A DNA stretch of 64,000 nt from Phenylobacterium sp. GTDB lineage: Bacteria > Pseudomonadota > Alphaproteobacteria > Caulobacterales > Caulobacteraceae. Shown here one piece after another: positions 8,023 through 16,831 of this stretch (its first letter is position 1; every line of letters begins with the position of its first letter). Made by a program: the position numbers and the translations under genes. The notes under the pieces were generated by a model. It had not been told where the DNA came from and ran no database searches. It saw nothing but the letters and a program-made list of their open reading frames with translations. Location: the NCBI RefSeq assembly GCF_016124325.1, contig NZ_WGNY01000007.1, forward strand, positions 1 through 64,000, read 5' to 3'.

Positions 8023-9936
8023 TCAGGCGGCCGACTGGGCGGCCGTCCGGCCCGGCGTCGCGCCCGTCGCCGCCGCGTTCAGCGTGGTGGCGATGGCGTC
8101 GTAGAGCTTGGCGATCTCGATCGGCTTGGCGACGTGGGCGTCCATGCCCGCGGCGAGGTATTCCTCGACCTGGTGGCTCATGGCGTTGGCGGTGAGCGCC
8201 ACGATCGGCGTGCGGCGGCGGCCGCTCTGCTTCTCGCCCTCGCGAATCTTGGTCGCGGCGGTGATGCCGTCCATCACCGGCATCTGGATATCCATGAGGA
8301 TCAGGTCGTAGACCCCGGTGCGCCAGGCCTCCACGGCCTCCTTGCCGTCGGGGACGATGTGGACGTCGATGCCCAGCGAGCCCAGCACGGCGGCCAGGAC
8401 CTGCTGGTTGGTCGGGTTGTCCTCGGCCGCGAGCAGGCGCAGGTCGCCCTCGTCCGACGCCACGGCCGTCTCCGGCGCATCGACCGAGGAGGGACCGCCG
8501 CGCCTCAGGGGCAGCTCGACCGTGAAGGTCGAACCATGGCCCTCGCGGCTTTCCACATTGATGGAGCCGCCCATCATCTGGGTCAGCTCGCGGCAGATCG
8601 CCAGGCCGAGGCCGGTGCCGCCGAAGCGGCGCGTCGCCGAATTGTCGGCCTGGGTGAATTTCTCGAACAGGCTGGGCAGCTTCTCGGGCGCGATGCCGAC
8701 GCCGGTGTCGCGCACCACCACCTTGAGGGCGCCCGACGGGGCGGCGTCGAACGAGGCGGTGACCGAGCCCTGAGGGGTGAACTTGACGGCGTTGGAAATC
8801 AGATTGCCCACGATCTGGCGCAGGCGGTCGGCGTCGCCGCGCCACCAGCCCCGAGCCTCGTCGGTCACGTCGACCGCGAACTCCAGGTTCTTGGCCTCGG
8901 CCATCACCGCGAAGCTGTCGCGCGCCTGGATGACCACCGACTCGAGGTCGAAGTCGTCCTCGAACAGCGTCAGCTTGCCCGCCTCGATCTTCGACAGGTC
9001 CAGCACGTCGTTCAGCACCGCCAGCAGCAGGCCGCCCGACCGGCGGATGACGTCGAGGCGGTCGCGCTGGACGTCGTCCAGCTGGCCCATCGACATGACC
9101 TCGGCCATCGCCAGCACGCCGTTCAGCGGGGTGCGGATCTCGTGGCTCATATTGGCCAGGAACTGGGTCTTCAGCACATTGGCCGCGTTGGCGGCGTCGC
9201 GGGCGAGTTCGAGCTCGCGCATGGCCCGCTTCAGGTCGTCCTCCCGCTCGGCCAGCTTGCCCAGCAAGTGGTTGAAGCTCTTGGTCAGGCTCTCGAACAG
9301 CTCGTCGCGGGCCTCGACCACCACCGGCGTGAAGCTGCCGCCCGCGGCCACGTCGTGCATCGCCTTCGACAGGGTCTGGACCGGCTGGATCACCCGGTGC
9401 GCGAGGCTGCGCGCCAGGAACAGGGCCACGCCCACGCCGCCGAACAGCAGGACGAAGGTCAGCGCGATGAACTGCGGCAGCATCGGCGCCAGCGACGGCT
9501 GGGCGACCACGACGCTGATCTTACCGGCCGGCTTGCCGGCGACCACGATCGGTTGCTCGATCGTCTCGACCTCGCCGGCGGCGGGCGCGTTGTTGCGCAT
9601 GGTCGCCAGCTCGCGCCCCGAGGCGTCGACGATCTGCGCCGAAATGACGTCGGGACTGGCCTGAATGGACGCGATCGCCTGGCCCAGCCGAATGCGCTCG
9701 CTGGGGGCCATCCCGGGCGAGGCCATCTGCGCCGCCGTGACCGCGAGGCTTTCGTGGAAGCGATGCGACTGGGTGCGCGCGACCGCCCACTGCTGCAGCA
9801 TGAAGGTGAGGCAGGCGGCCACCAGAACGACGACCGTGGTGATCAGCCCGACACTCGCGACGCGTGCATGAAACGTCGCAGTCGGCGCCGAACTCTTCGG
9901 CGGCCCGTCTTCCGTATTGGCGCCCCGCGCACTCAT
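8023..9936 (-). CDS. hybrid sensor histidine kinase/response regulator
   Basis: A 637-aa membrane sensor. TM1 lies near residues 28-48 and TM2 near 153-178, with a ~100-residue periplasmic sensor region between. HAMP covers ~180-235 and a coiled linker follows. The HisKA box NMSHEIRTPLNG has phospho-His at about residue 265, HATPase_c has DTGVGI and GGTGLGLAI, and the receiver domain has phospho-Asp in LMDIQMPVMDG near residue 549. The receiver acidic pair is AEDN. It ends in an Ala-rich tail. With no Hpt or partner regulator adjacent, it probably feeds a phosphorelay elsewhere. It is divergent from a small conserved-looking gene, with TTAACC motifs between them. Confidence 0.95.
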   Translation of the reverse strand: MSARGANTEDGPPKSSAPTATFHARVASVGLITTVVVLVAACLTFMLQQWAVARTQSHRFHESLAVTAAQMASPGMAPSERIRLGQAIASIQASPDVISAQIVDASGRELATMRNNAPAAGEVETIEQPIVVAGKPAGKISVVVAQPSLAPMLPQFIALTFVLLFGGVGVALFLARSLAHRVIQPVQTLSKAMHDVAAGGSFTPVVVEARDELFESLTKSFNHLLGKLAEREDDLKRAMRELELARDAANAANVLKTQFLANMSHEIRTPLNGVLAMAEVMSMGQLDDVQRDRLDVIRRSGGLLLAVLNDVLDLSKIEAGKLTLFEDDFDLESVVIQARDSFAVMAEAKNLEFAVDVTDEARGWWRGDADRLRQIVGNLISNAVKFTPQGSVTASFDAAPSGALKVVVRDTGVGIAPEKLPSLFEKFTQADNSATRRFGGTGLGLAICRELTQMMGGSINVESREGHGSTFTVELPLRRGGPSSVDAPETAVASDEGDLRLLAAEDNPTNQQVLAAVLGSLGIDVHIVPDGKEAVEAWRTGVYDLILMDIQMPVMDGITAATKIREGEKQSGRRRTPIVALTANAMSHQVEEYLAAGMDAHVAKPIEIAKLYDAIATTLNAAATGATPGRTAAQSAA

Positions 9937-10056
9937 AGGCCGGGTGATAGACCAGATAATCCTAACGCTTCGCTTCCGTGGCGCTACGACGACTTCGCGC
10001 GAAGCGGGCCCGGCTGTGGCTTTGGCGCCACGCTACAACTAGCCGCAGAAGAAAAC

Positions 10057-10112
10057 ATGGTTAACAACTCCTGAATCGGTTGCGTGCAGCTTAACCACTG
10101 CTTTACCTTAAC
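10057..10112. promoter_or_regulatory. cluster of CtrA-like half-sites and a GANTC site
   Basis: The 208-base divergent gap is AT-richer than its surroundings. It holds TTAACCAT on the minus strand (10064-10057) facing the histidine kinase, TTAACCAC on the plus strand (10091-10098), another TTAAC (10108-10112), and GAATC (10073-10077), which fits the CcrM methylation target GANTC. No complete TTAA-N7-TTAA CtrA box is present. In Caulobacter such half-sites and GANTC mark cell-cycle-regulated promoters; that use here is inferred. Confidence 0.45.
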
Positions 10113-10144
10113 GGGTGTCGGGTAACTTTAAGGGGTGTTCCCAC

Positions 10145-10480
10145 ATGGATAAGGCATTCGTGGCCCAGCGCGTGGCCAAGAAGCTGTTCACGACCGAAGC
10201 GGCCGTCGACAGCGCTCTCGTTGAAGCCGCTGAACTGATGGGCGAAATGCTCAAGGCCCGGCAAGACGTGAACGTCTCGCTCGTCTTCGCCGACGATGTG
10301 CAGGCGAAGATGATGGAAGCCATGAAGGCGCTGAGCGAAGCTCGCACCGCCATGGTCGGCGTCCACAACGAACTCAACGAGGCCAAGCTGCGCCTCGGCA
10401 TCCGGACCAAGATGGGCCTCGAAAAGCCCGTCGAAGCCTCCGCGAAGGCCGCCCCGGCGGTGATGCGCGAAGTCGTCTGA
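10145..10480 (+). CDS. small helical protein, unknown function
   Basis: A 111-aa protein, start chosen as the ATG preceded by AAGGGG nine bases upstream; the ORF track begins ten codons earlier. MDKAFVAQRVAKKLFTTEAAV leads into continuous amphipathic helix without transmembrane segments, Cys or a signal peptide, ending in an Ala/Lys-rich tail. The compact helical bundle suggests a cytoplasmic adaptor or regulator. I do not recognise a family. It sits behind the TTAACC/GANTC region, divergent from the hybrid kinase, so cell-cycle or kinase-linked expression is possible but unproven. Confidence 0.75.
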   Translation: MDKAFVAQRVAKKLFTTEAAVDSALVEAAELMGEMLKARQDVNVSLVFADDVQAKMMEAMKALSEARTAMVGVHNELNEAKLRLGIRTKMGLEKPVEASAKAAPAVMREVV

Positions 10481-10508
10481 CGCCTAAGCTTTCTAGACTT
10501 TAACTGTT

Positions 10509-10540
10509 GCTGCACCCCTTTGAGTTCTAAGGGGTGCAGC
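10509..10540 (+). promoter_or_regulatory. perfect 12-bp inverted repeat enclosing the ribosome binding site
   Basis: GCTGCACCCCTT and AAGGGGTGCAGC are perfect inverted repeats around an 8-base loop (TGAGTTCT), ending three bases before the ATG of the membrane-protein gene. The right arm contains AAGGGG, the likely Shine-Dalgarno, nine bases from the ATG. In RNA the hairpin would hide the ribosome binding site. No T-run follows, so a simple terminator for the upstream gene is less likely. Confidence 0.7.
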
Positions 10541-10543
10541 ACC

Positions 10544-10963
10544 ATGTCGGCCTATACGATATTCCTGATCGCCCTGGCGTTTTGTCTGGGGTCTTGCGTA
10601 TTCGCCCTGGTGAAGGGCGGAACGCCTGAGCGTATCGGCGCGCTCATCATCCTGGCCAACCTCATGGCCACCGCCGCCAACGAAAACCTCCTGCACGACC
10701 AGCGCATCCTCCTGGCGATCGATGGGCTCACCGCCGTGGCCCTGCTGCCGTTGACGCTGCGCTACGCCAGCGTCTGGCTGGGCGTCGTCATGCTGCTCTA
10801 CGGTCTCCAGTTCGGCTTGCACGCCTTCTACTTCGTGCTGGAACGGCCGAAGGACGCCCTGCACGTGACGATCAACAACGCCAACTTCTGCGCCATCATC
10901 CTGAGCCTCGGCTGGGGCACCATTCAGGCTTGGCGCCAGCGGAGCGTTCGCGCCGCGGCCTGA
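10544..10963 (+). CDS. small four-helix integral membrane protein
   Basis: A 139-aa protein; I chose the ATG giving MSAYTIFLIALAF rather than the TTG lying in the hairpin loop. About four hydrophobic segments are visible: residues ~3-22, ~31-46, ~55-95 (long enough for two passes) and ~115-131, with short charged loops. No enzymatic motif is seen. The preceding hairpin covers its ribosome binding site, suggesting control of translation. Function unknown. Confidence 0.75.
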   Translation: MSAYTIFLIALAFCLGSCVFALVKGGTPERIGALIILANLMATAANENLLHDQRILLAIDGLTAVALLPLTLRYASVWLGVVMLLYGLQFGLHAFYFVLERPKDALHVTINNANFCAIILSLGWGTIQAWRQRSVRAAA

Positions 10964-11049
10964 CGCGGAGCGCCTGCGCCATAGCGCCGCTGAGAGGTGC
11001 GTTCAGAAAACTTCCGCTTGCGCTGCGGCTCGAACCCTGGCTTTTGGCG

Positions 11050-11107
11050 CGCGGGCCACGCCCTCCCAACGGGGCGCTGCCCATCTGCAAGGATGGGAGA
11101 CATCGCT
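11050..11107 (+). ncRNA. candidate serC leader RNA motif
   Basis: Immediately before serC there are two consecutive hairpins. CGCCC/GGGCG occupies 11059-11063 and 11072-11076. The perfect CCCATC/GATGGG (11080-11085 and 11092-11097) has loop TGCAAG and runs into the ribosome binding site GGAGA. Position, gene order (serC-serA) and a terminal hairpin abutting the Shine-Dalgarno fit the serC cis-regulatory motif described for Alphaproteobacteria. I recognise it from context and structure, not from an alignment. The ligand or mechanism of the class is not established. Confidence 0.65.
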
Positions 11108-12277
11108 GTGACTGACCTACCGACGCCGGCCATGCGCCCGGCTCGTCCCGAGTTCTCTTCCGGCCCGTGCGCCAAGCGCCCCGGATGGACCCCTCAAAAC
11201 CTGACCGGCGCCGTCCTCGGCCGCTCGCACCGCTCCAAGCTCGGCAAGGGCCGGCTGAAGCAGGCCATCGACCGCACCCGCGAGGTGCTGGGCGTGCCCG
11301 ACGACTACCTCGTCGGCATCGTGCCTGGTTCCGACACCGGGGCCGTCGAGATGGCCATGTGGTCGATGCTGGGCCCCAAGCCGGTGCAGCTGCTCGCCTT
11401 CGAGAGCTTCGGCAAGGACTGGGTCACCGACGTGGTGAAGCAGCTCAAGCTGGACGCCGAGGTGCTGGACGCGCCCTACGGCCGGCTGCCCGATCTTTCG
11501 AAGGTCCGCCCCGACGCCGACCTGGTCTTCACCTGGAACGGCACCACCTCGGGCGTGCGCGTGCCGAACGGCGACTTCATCTCGGCCGACCGCGAAGGCG
11601 TGGTGATCTGCGACGCCACCTCGGCGGCGTTCGCCCAGCCGCTCGACTGGGCCAAGCTGGATGCCGTGACCTTCTCCTGGCAGAAGGCCCTGGGCGGCGA
11701 GGCCGCGCACGGCGTGCTGATCCTGTCGCCGCGGGCCGTCGCCCGGCTGGAGAGCTACGCGCCGCCGTGGCCCATGCCCAAGCTGTTCCGCATGACCAAG
11801 GGCGGCAAGGTCAACGCCGAGATCTTCGAGGGCGCGACGATCAACACCCCGTCGATGCTCTGCGTGGAAGACTATCTCGACGCCCTGGGCTGGGCCGCCA
11901 AGATCGGCGGGCTGGCCGAGCTGCAGCGGCGCGCCGACGCCAATCTGGCCGTGCTCGCCGACTGGGTCGCCAAGACGCCCTGGGTCGACTTCCTCGCGGA
12001 GGATCCGGCGACGCGGTCCAACACCTCCGTATGCCTGAAGGTGGTCGATCCGCGCGTGACCGGGCTGGCCCCCGACGTCCAGGCCGACTTCGCCAAGAAG
12101 CTGGCCTCGGCGCTGGAGAAGGAAGGCGTGGCCCTCGACATCGGCGGCTATCGCGACGCCCCGCCCGGCCTGCGCATCTGGTGCGGCACCACGGTGGACA
12201 CCGCCGACCTCGACGCGCTGACGCCCTGGCTCGACTGGGCCTTCGCGTCCGTCTCCGCCGACCTCCAAGCCGTCTGA
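11108..12277 (+). CDS. serC: phosphoserine aminotransferase
   Basis: PLP-dependent conversion of 3-phosphohydroxypyruvate to phosphoserine in serine synthesis. It is 389 aa from a GTG preceded by GGAGA with seven-base spacing. The in-frame ATG at 11093 lies inside the leader hairpin and has no proper ribosome binding site. Motifs are [15 protein letters not shown] at the N-terminus, [30 protein letters not shown], and the PLP Lys in [15 protein letters not shown] near residue 197. The closest type is the longer alphaproteobacterial SerC. serA follows after a palindromic repeat. Confidence 0.95.
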   Translation: MTDLPTPAMRPARPEFSSGPCAKRPGWTPQNLTGAVLGRSHRSKLGKGRLKQAIDRTREVLGVPDDYLVGIVPGSDTGAVEMAMWSMLGPKPVQLLAFESFGKDWVTDVVKQLKLDAEVLDAPYGRLPDLSKVRPDADLVFTWNGTTSGVRVPNGDFISADREGVVICDATSAAFAQPLDWAKLDAVTFSWQKALGGEAAHGVLILSPRAVARLESYAPPWPMPKLFRMTKGGKVNAEIFEGATINTPSMLCVEDYLDALGWAAKIGGLAELQRRADANLAVLADWVAKTPWVDFLAEDPATRSNTSVCLKVVDPRVTGLAPDVQADFAKKLASALEKEGVALDIGGYRDAPPGLRIWCGTTVDTADLDALTPWLDWAFASVSADLQAV

Positions 12278-12286
12278 CGCATTCCT

Positions 12287-12383
12287 CCCTTCCCCCTTGC
12301 GGGGAAGGGCCGGGGATGGGGGTGCGAAACCCCCTCTCCAGTTCCACACCCCCACCCCAACCCCTCCCCGCAAGGGGGAGGGG
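12287..12383. repeat. GC-rich palindromic element between serC and serA
   Basis: Two hairpins flank a third pairing. CCCTTCCCC/GGGGAAGGG lies at 12287-12309 and CCCCTCCCC/GGGGAGGGG at 12361-12383, with GGGGGTG (12318-12324) able to pair with CACCCCC (12347-12353) between them. The pattern matches interspersed palindromic units common in Caulobacterales-like genomes. It lies in the intergenic space, so serC and serA may still be one transcript; it could attenuate or stabilise it. Confidence 0.8.
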
Positions 12384-12402
12384 CGTTGCGAGGAAACCCT
12401 CC

Positions 12403-13977
12403 ATGCCCCGCGTTCTCATCGCCGACAAACTGAGCCCCGCCGCCGTCGACATCTTCAAGCAGCGCGGCGTCGACGCCGACGTGAAGACCGGCCTGCCCAA
12501 GGAAGAGCTGCTCAAGATCATCGGCGACTACGACGGCCTCGCCATCCGCTCGGCCACCAAGGTCGACAAGGACGTCATCGCCGCCGCCAAGAACCTGAAA
12601 GTGGTCGGCCGCGCCGGCATCGGCGTCGACAACGTCGACATCCCGGCCGCCACCGCCGCCGGCGTGGTGGTGATGAACACCCCCTTCGGCAACTCGATCA
12701 CCACCGCCGAGCACGCCATCGCCATGATGTTCGCGCTGGCCCGCCAGCTCCCCGCCGCCGATGTCTCCACCCAGGCCGGCAAGTGGGAGAAGAACCGCTT
12801 CATGGGCGTCGAGCTCTACGCCAAGACCCTGGGCCTGATCGGCGCCGGCAACATCGGCTCGATCGTCGCCGACCGCGCCAACGGCCTGAAGATGAAGGTG
12901 GTGGCCTACGACCCGTTCCTGTCGCCCGAGCGCGCGGTGGAGATCGGCGTCGAGAAGGTCGAGCTGGACGAGCTGCTGGCGCGGGCCGACATCATCACCC
13001 TGCACACCCCGCTCACCGACAAGACGCGCAACATCCTGTCGGCCGAGAACCTGGCCAAGACCCGGAAGGGCGTGCTGATCGTCAACTGCGCCCGCGGCGG
13101 GCTGGTGGACGAGGCGGCCCTGCGCAAGGCGCTCGACGACGGCCATGTGGGCGGCGCGGCCTTCGACGTGTTCGTCGAGGAGCCGGCCAAGGCGAACGTG
13201 CTGTTCGGCGCGGAGAACTTCATCGCCACGCCGCACCTCGGCGCCTCGACCAACGAGGCCCAGGAGAACGTCGCCCTGCAGGTGGCCGAACAGATGAGCG
13301 ACTACCTCGTCAACGGCGCCGTCACCAACGCCCTCAACAGCCCCTCGGTCACCGCCGAGGAGGCGCCGCGCCTGAAGCCGTTCGTGGCCCTGGCCGAGAA
13401 GCTGGGCGCCCTGGCCGGCCAGATGGTCGACTTCGGCATCAAGGGCGTGGACATCGCCTTCGAGGGCGAGGTCTCCAAGCTCAACACCCGGCCCCTCAGC
13501 GCCGCGGCCTTGGCCGGCGTGCTGCGTCCCATGCTGGCCGAGGTGAACATGGTCTCGGCCCCGGCGGTCGCCAAGGAGCGCGGCGTGACCGTCTCGGAGA
13601 GCCGCCAGGAGGACTCGCCGATCTACGAAAGCCTCATGCGGATCACCGTGACCACCGAGAAGGGCAAGCGCTCGTTCGCCGGTTCGGTCATGGCGGGCGC
13701 GCCGCGCATCGTGGAGGTGAAGGGCATGGAGCTCGACGCGCCGTTCTCGCCGCGCATGCTCTATGTGAACAACCTCGACAAGCCGGGCTTCATCGGCTCG
13801 ATCGGCGCGCTCCTGGCCGACAGCGGCGTCAACATCGCGACCTTCAACCTGGGCCGCATCGACGCCGGCGAGGACGCCATCGCCCTGATCGGCATCGACC
13901 AGGATCCGAACGGCAAGCTGCTGGAGAAGATCCAGGCCCTGCCGCACGTCAAGGAAGCCCGCGTCCTCAGCTTCTGA
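12403..13977 (+). CDS. serA: D-3-phosphoglycerate dehydrogenase
   Basis: NAD-dependent oxidation of 3-phosphoglycerate, first step of serine synthesis. It is 524 aa, the long form. The start is the ATG of MPRVLIADKLSP with AGGA upstream; the 936-aa ORF-track entry is an artefact of reading through serC in another frame. Rossmann motif GLIGAGNIGSIVADR lies near residue 145, followed by ARGGLVDEAAL and the catalytic His in TPHLGASTNEAQ near residue 277. An intervening ASB domain (~320-450) and a C-terminal ACT domain (LYVNNLDKPGFIGSIGALLAD) complete it. The ACT domain suggests serine feedback. Confidence 0.96.
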   Translation: MPRVLIADKLSPAAVDIFKQRGVDADVKTGLPKEELLKIIGDYDGLAIRSATKVDKDVIAAAKNLKVVGRAGIGVDNVDIPAATAAGVVVMNTPFGNSITTAEHAIAMMFALARQLPAADVSTQAGKWEKNRFMGVELYAKTLGLIGAGNIGSIVADRANGLKMKVVAYDPFLSPERAVEIGVEKVELDELLARADIITLHTPLTDKTRNILSAENLAKTRKGVLIVNCARGGLVDEAALRKALDDGHVGGAAFDVFVEEPAKANVLFGAENFIATPHLGASTNEAQENVALQVAEQMSDYLVNGAVTNALNSPSVTAEEAPRLKPFVALAEKLGALAGQMVDFGIKGVDIAFEGEVSKLNTRPLSAAALAGVLRPMLAEVNMVSAPAVAKERGVTVSESRQEDSPIYESLMRITVTTEKGKRSFAGSVMAGAPRIVEVKGMELDAPFSPRMLYVNNLDKPGFIGSIGALLADSGVNIATFNLGRIDAGEDAIALIGIDQDPNGKLLEKIQALPHVKEARVLSF

Positions 13978-14053
13978 GCCACGCGCAGGCGACTGGCCCT
14001 TGCCGTTCCGGCCCCGGCGCCACACCTGAGGCGTCGGGTCCCGGGAGGCGCGC

Positions 14054-14791
14054 ATGAAGATCATCGGCAGCTATGTCAGCCCGTATGTCCGCAAGGTGCT
14101 GGCCTGCCTGAACCTCAAGGGCCTGGCCTACGAGATCGACCCGATCACGCCCTTCTTCGGCGACGACGCCTTCGAGGCCATGAGCCCGCTGCGCCGGATT
14201 CCCGTGCTGATCGACGGCGACCTGACCCTCTGCGACTCCTCGGTGATCTGCCAGTACCTGGAGGACGCCTATCCCGGGCGGCCGCTGCTGCCCGCCGACG
14301 TGAAGGACCGGGCCCGCGCCCGCTGGCTGGAGGAGTTCGCCGACACGCGCATGGGCGACGTGTTCATCTGGAGCCTGTTCTTCCAGAAATTCGTCCAGCC
14401 CGCCGTGTGGAAGACGCCGCCCGACGAGGCGCGGGTGCAGAGGGCCCTGACGCAGGACGCGCCCGCCGTGCTCGACTACCTCGAGGGCCAGGTTCCGGCC
14501 GGCGGGTTCCTGTTCGGCGACATCGGCCTCGCCGACATCTCGCTCGCCACCTTCTTCGTCAACGCCGGCTACGTGAGCTTCTCGATCGACGCGGCCCGCT
14601 GGCCGAGGACCGCCGCCTTCGTCGCCCGGGTGCTGGAGCACGACGCCCTGAGGCCCCTCCTGGCGTTCGAGAAGATCCAGACGTCGACCAGCATCGCCAG
14701 CCGCCGGCAGGCGCTCCTGGACGCCGGCGCGCCGCTCTGCGCCGACTCCGTCGGCGGCCGCGAGCCGCGGTCCAGCATCATGCTCGCCTGA
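14054..14791 (+). CDS. glutathione S-transferase family protein
   Basis: A 245-aa protein with an N-terminal thioredoxin-like GST domain (KIIGSYVSPYVRKVLACLNLKG, RRIPVLIDGDLTLCDSSVICQYLE) and a helical C-terminal domain from about residue 85. SPYVRKV suggests a Ser rather than Cys or Tyr near the usual activating position. GGGAGG lies seven bases before the ATG. Substrate unknown; it ends six bases before the convergent esterase gene. Confidence 0.9.
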   Translation: MKIIGSYVSPYVRKVLACLNLKGLAYEIDPITPFFGDDAFEAMSPLRRIPVLIDGDLTLCDSSVICQYLEDAYPGRPLLPADVKDRARARWLEEFADTRMGDVFIWSLFFQKFVQPAVWKTPPDEARVQRALTQDAPAVLDYLEGQVPAGGFLFGDIGLADISLATFFVNAGYVSFSIDAARWPRTAAFVARVLEHDALRPLLAFEKIQTSTSIASRRQALLDAGAPLCADSVGGREPRSSIMLA

Positions 14792-14797
14792 TCCCGG

Positions 14798-16330
14798 CTA
14801 CTTCCCGAGCTTCAGGTCGGGCAGCATCGACTCCTGCTGGGCGTCGAGCTGGACCTTGCGGAAGTGCGTGCGCACCCCGCTGTCCGATCCGAATTCCATG
14901 AGCTGGTCGGCCTTGGGATCGTAGGCCGGCCAAGCCGTCCCCCCGCACTTGGGCGCGCCCGCCTTGGCGAAGGCCACCCAGCAGGCGTGCATGAGGCTCG
15001 CCATGGCGCGGTCGTCGGCGCTCACCGTGCTCATCGGCGTGCGCCGGCCCCAGTATTCCCAGACGTACTGGATCTCGGCGGCGTGGGTGGCCCGCGTCAT
15101 CGCCGGGCGGAACCGGGCCCCGACATACGAGAAGTAATAGAGCCACGACGGCTTGCCCGCGTGCGCCTCGGCGGCCACCCAGCGCGCCGCGCCGCCCATG
15201 AAGCGGTCGGTGAACATGGCCCGCGCCAGGAGGTCGGGGTCGGCGTGGACCGGGTCGTCGGCGTAGGCGTCCTTCAGGCCGGCGGGGAAGCGGGCCAGCG
15301 CGGCTTCCGGCAGCTTCATGGGCCCCAGCAGGGAATCTTCCCCCGAGTTGGTGCCGATCATGAGGGGCACGTCGTCGAACCGGCCGTCGGCCAGCGCCTG
15401 GCTGGGCGTCTCGGTCATCAGCTGGCCGTCGACGAAGGGCCCGTAGTTGGCGTTGATCGGGACCAGCTTGTCCACGGGGATCGCCCGCAGGTCGGCGGCG
15501 CTGGCGTCGGCCGCCACCCCGATCTTCTCCAGCGCCTCGGCGCCCTGCTTCTCCTTGTCGGCGAGGGTCACGGGCGGGAACCAGCCGCCGCCGGACTCCA
15601 CGATGGCCTTCTCATAGAGGCCCCGGGCCGAGGGCGTGGCCAGCAGCGCCAGCGTGCTCATGCCGCCGGCCGACTCGCCGAAGACGGTGACGTTCTTCGG
15701 GTCGCCGCCGAACGCGCGGATATTGCGCTGCACCCACTTCAGCGCCGCGATCTGGTCCATCAGGCCGAAGTTGCCGGTGGGCTGGCCGCCGGCCGCCTTG
15801 GTCAGGGCCGGATGGGCGAAGTAGCCCAGGGCGCCCAGGCGGTAGTTGATCGTCACCACCACGACGCCGTCGCGGGCGAAATTCTGGCCGTCGTAGATCC
15901 AGCCGGCGCCGGTGCGGTGGCTGCCGCCATGGATCCACACCATCACCGGCGCGGCCTTCGCGCCCTTCGGCGCATAGACGTTGAGCTGCAGGCAGTCCTC
16001 CGACGTCGGCCCGTTGGCGCCGCCCGTGTTGGGCGTGCCGTCCTTGGTCATCGGCTGCGGACATGACGGACCGGGGAAGATGGTCTCGCGCGGCTTGGCC
16101 CAGGGTGTCACGGGCCGGGGCGGCGCCCAGCGCAGATCGCCGACCGGCGGAGCGGCGAAGGGGATGTTGCGGAAGACATTGGCGTGCTCGTGCGCCACGC
16201 CGATGATCGGTCCGGAATCGATCTTCGCCTTCACCCGCGGCAGCGGGCCATCGGCGGGCTCCTGGGCCTGGCCGACGCCCGACATCGCCAGCGCCGCAAC
16301 GCCCGCCAGGACCGCAATCATCCGCCGCAT
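14798..16330 (-). CDS. exported type-B carboxylesterase
   Basis: A 510-aa alpha/beta hydrolase of the cholinesterase/para-nitrobenzyl esterase family. A signal peptide (MRRMIAVLAGVAALAMSGVGQAQ) indicates export. Signatures are NIPFAAPPVGDLRW, SEDCLQLNVYAP, VMVWIHGG for the oxyanion hole, GESAGGMSTLAL with the nucleophile Ser near residue 220, and a C-terminal HAAEIQYVW with the likely catalytic His. It is one of three members of the family in this window. Substrate unknown; secondary-metabolite or xenobiotic esters are possible. Confidence 0.93.
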   Translation of the reverse strand: MRRMIAVLAGVAALAMSGVGQAQEPADGPLPRVKAKIDSGPIIGVAHEHANVFRNIPFAAPPVGDLRWAPPRPVTPWAKPRETIFPGPSCPQPMTKDGTPNTGGANGPTSEDCLQLNVYAPKGAKAAPVMVWIHGGSHRTGAGWIYDGQNFARDGVVVVTINYRLGALGYFAHPALTKAAGGQPTGNFGLMDQIAALKWVQRNIRAFGGDPKNVTVFGESAGGMSTLALLATPSARGLYEKAIVESGGGWFPPVTLADKEKQGAEALEKIGVAADASAADLRAIPVDKLVPINANYGPFVDGQLMTETPSQALADGRFDDVPLMIGTNSGEDSLLGPMKLPEAALARFPAGLKDAYADDPVHADPDLLARAMFTDRFMGGAARWVAAEAHAGKPSWLYYFSYVGARFRPAMTRATHAAEIQYVWEYWGRRTPMSTVSADDRAMASLMHACWVAFAKAGAPKCGGTAWPAYDPKADQLMEFGSDSGVRTHFRKVQLDAQQESMLPDLKLGK

Positions 16331-16453
16331 GTCGATATCCCCTCCGCGTTTTGGCCGGGATTAGCCCCGGTTTCTGTGACGCGGGCAACCGCGCTTGGCG
16401 GCAATCGCCAGGAATCGTCTAGAACAGGCGAAGCCGGAGCCCGGAAGGATCCC

Positions 16454-16828
16454 ATGAAGCGGCTCGTCTTCGATCTCGACGGAACGCTGGCGCTCGACGA
16501 GCCCGAGCGGCCCTATGCCGAACGCCGGCCCAACGCCGAACTGATCGCCCGCCTGCGCGAATACCGCGCCCAGGGCTTCGAGATCGTCATCTGCTCGGCC
16601 CGCAACATGCGCACCCACCAGGGCTCGATCGGCAAGATCAACGCCCTGACCCTGCCCGTCATCCTCGACTGGCTGGCGCGCCACGAGGTGCCCTACGACG
16701 AAATCCACGTGGGCAAGCCCTGGTGCGGGACCGAGGGCTTCTACATCGACGACAAAGCGGTGCGGCCCAGCGAGTTCGTCCGGCTGAGCCTCGACGAGAT
16801 CCGCGCCCTGCTGGCGAAGGAGGCCTGA
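16454..16828 (+). CDS. HAD-family phosphatase, capsule-biosynthesis (EcbF/BcbF) type
   Basis: A 124-aa short HAD phosphatase. Motif I is VFDLDGTLAL at the N-terminus, motif II ICSARNMRTHQGS, a Lys in HVGKPWCG, and motif IV FYIDDKAVRP. There is no cap domain. This compact type occurs in capsular polysaccharide loci. The longer ORF-track start is rejected because the conserved FDLDGT should lie at the N-terminus. The stop lies within the ribosome binding region of the next gene, and all three genes here form one operon. Confidence 0.88.
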   Translation: MKRLVFDLDGTLALDEPERPYAERRPNAELIARLREYRAQGFEIVICSARNMRTHQGSIGKINALTLPVILDWLARHEVPYDEIHVGKPWCGTEGFYIDDKAVRPSEFVRLSLDEIRALLAKEA

Positions 16829-16831
16829 GGC

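Noticed and set aside
10509-10540. Intrinsic terminator of the 111-aa gene
   Set aside because: The stem is followed directly by ACCATG, with no T-run, and it contains the downstream gene's ribosome binding site.
11093-11107. ATG start for serC at 11093
   Set aside because: It lies within the 3' arm of the leader hairpin and lacks a spaced ribosome binding site; GTG 11108 has GGAGA seven bases upstream.
12287-12383. Rho-independent terminator splitting serC from serA
   Set aside because: No T-run follows either hairpin and the sequence matches an interspersed palindromic repeat style.
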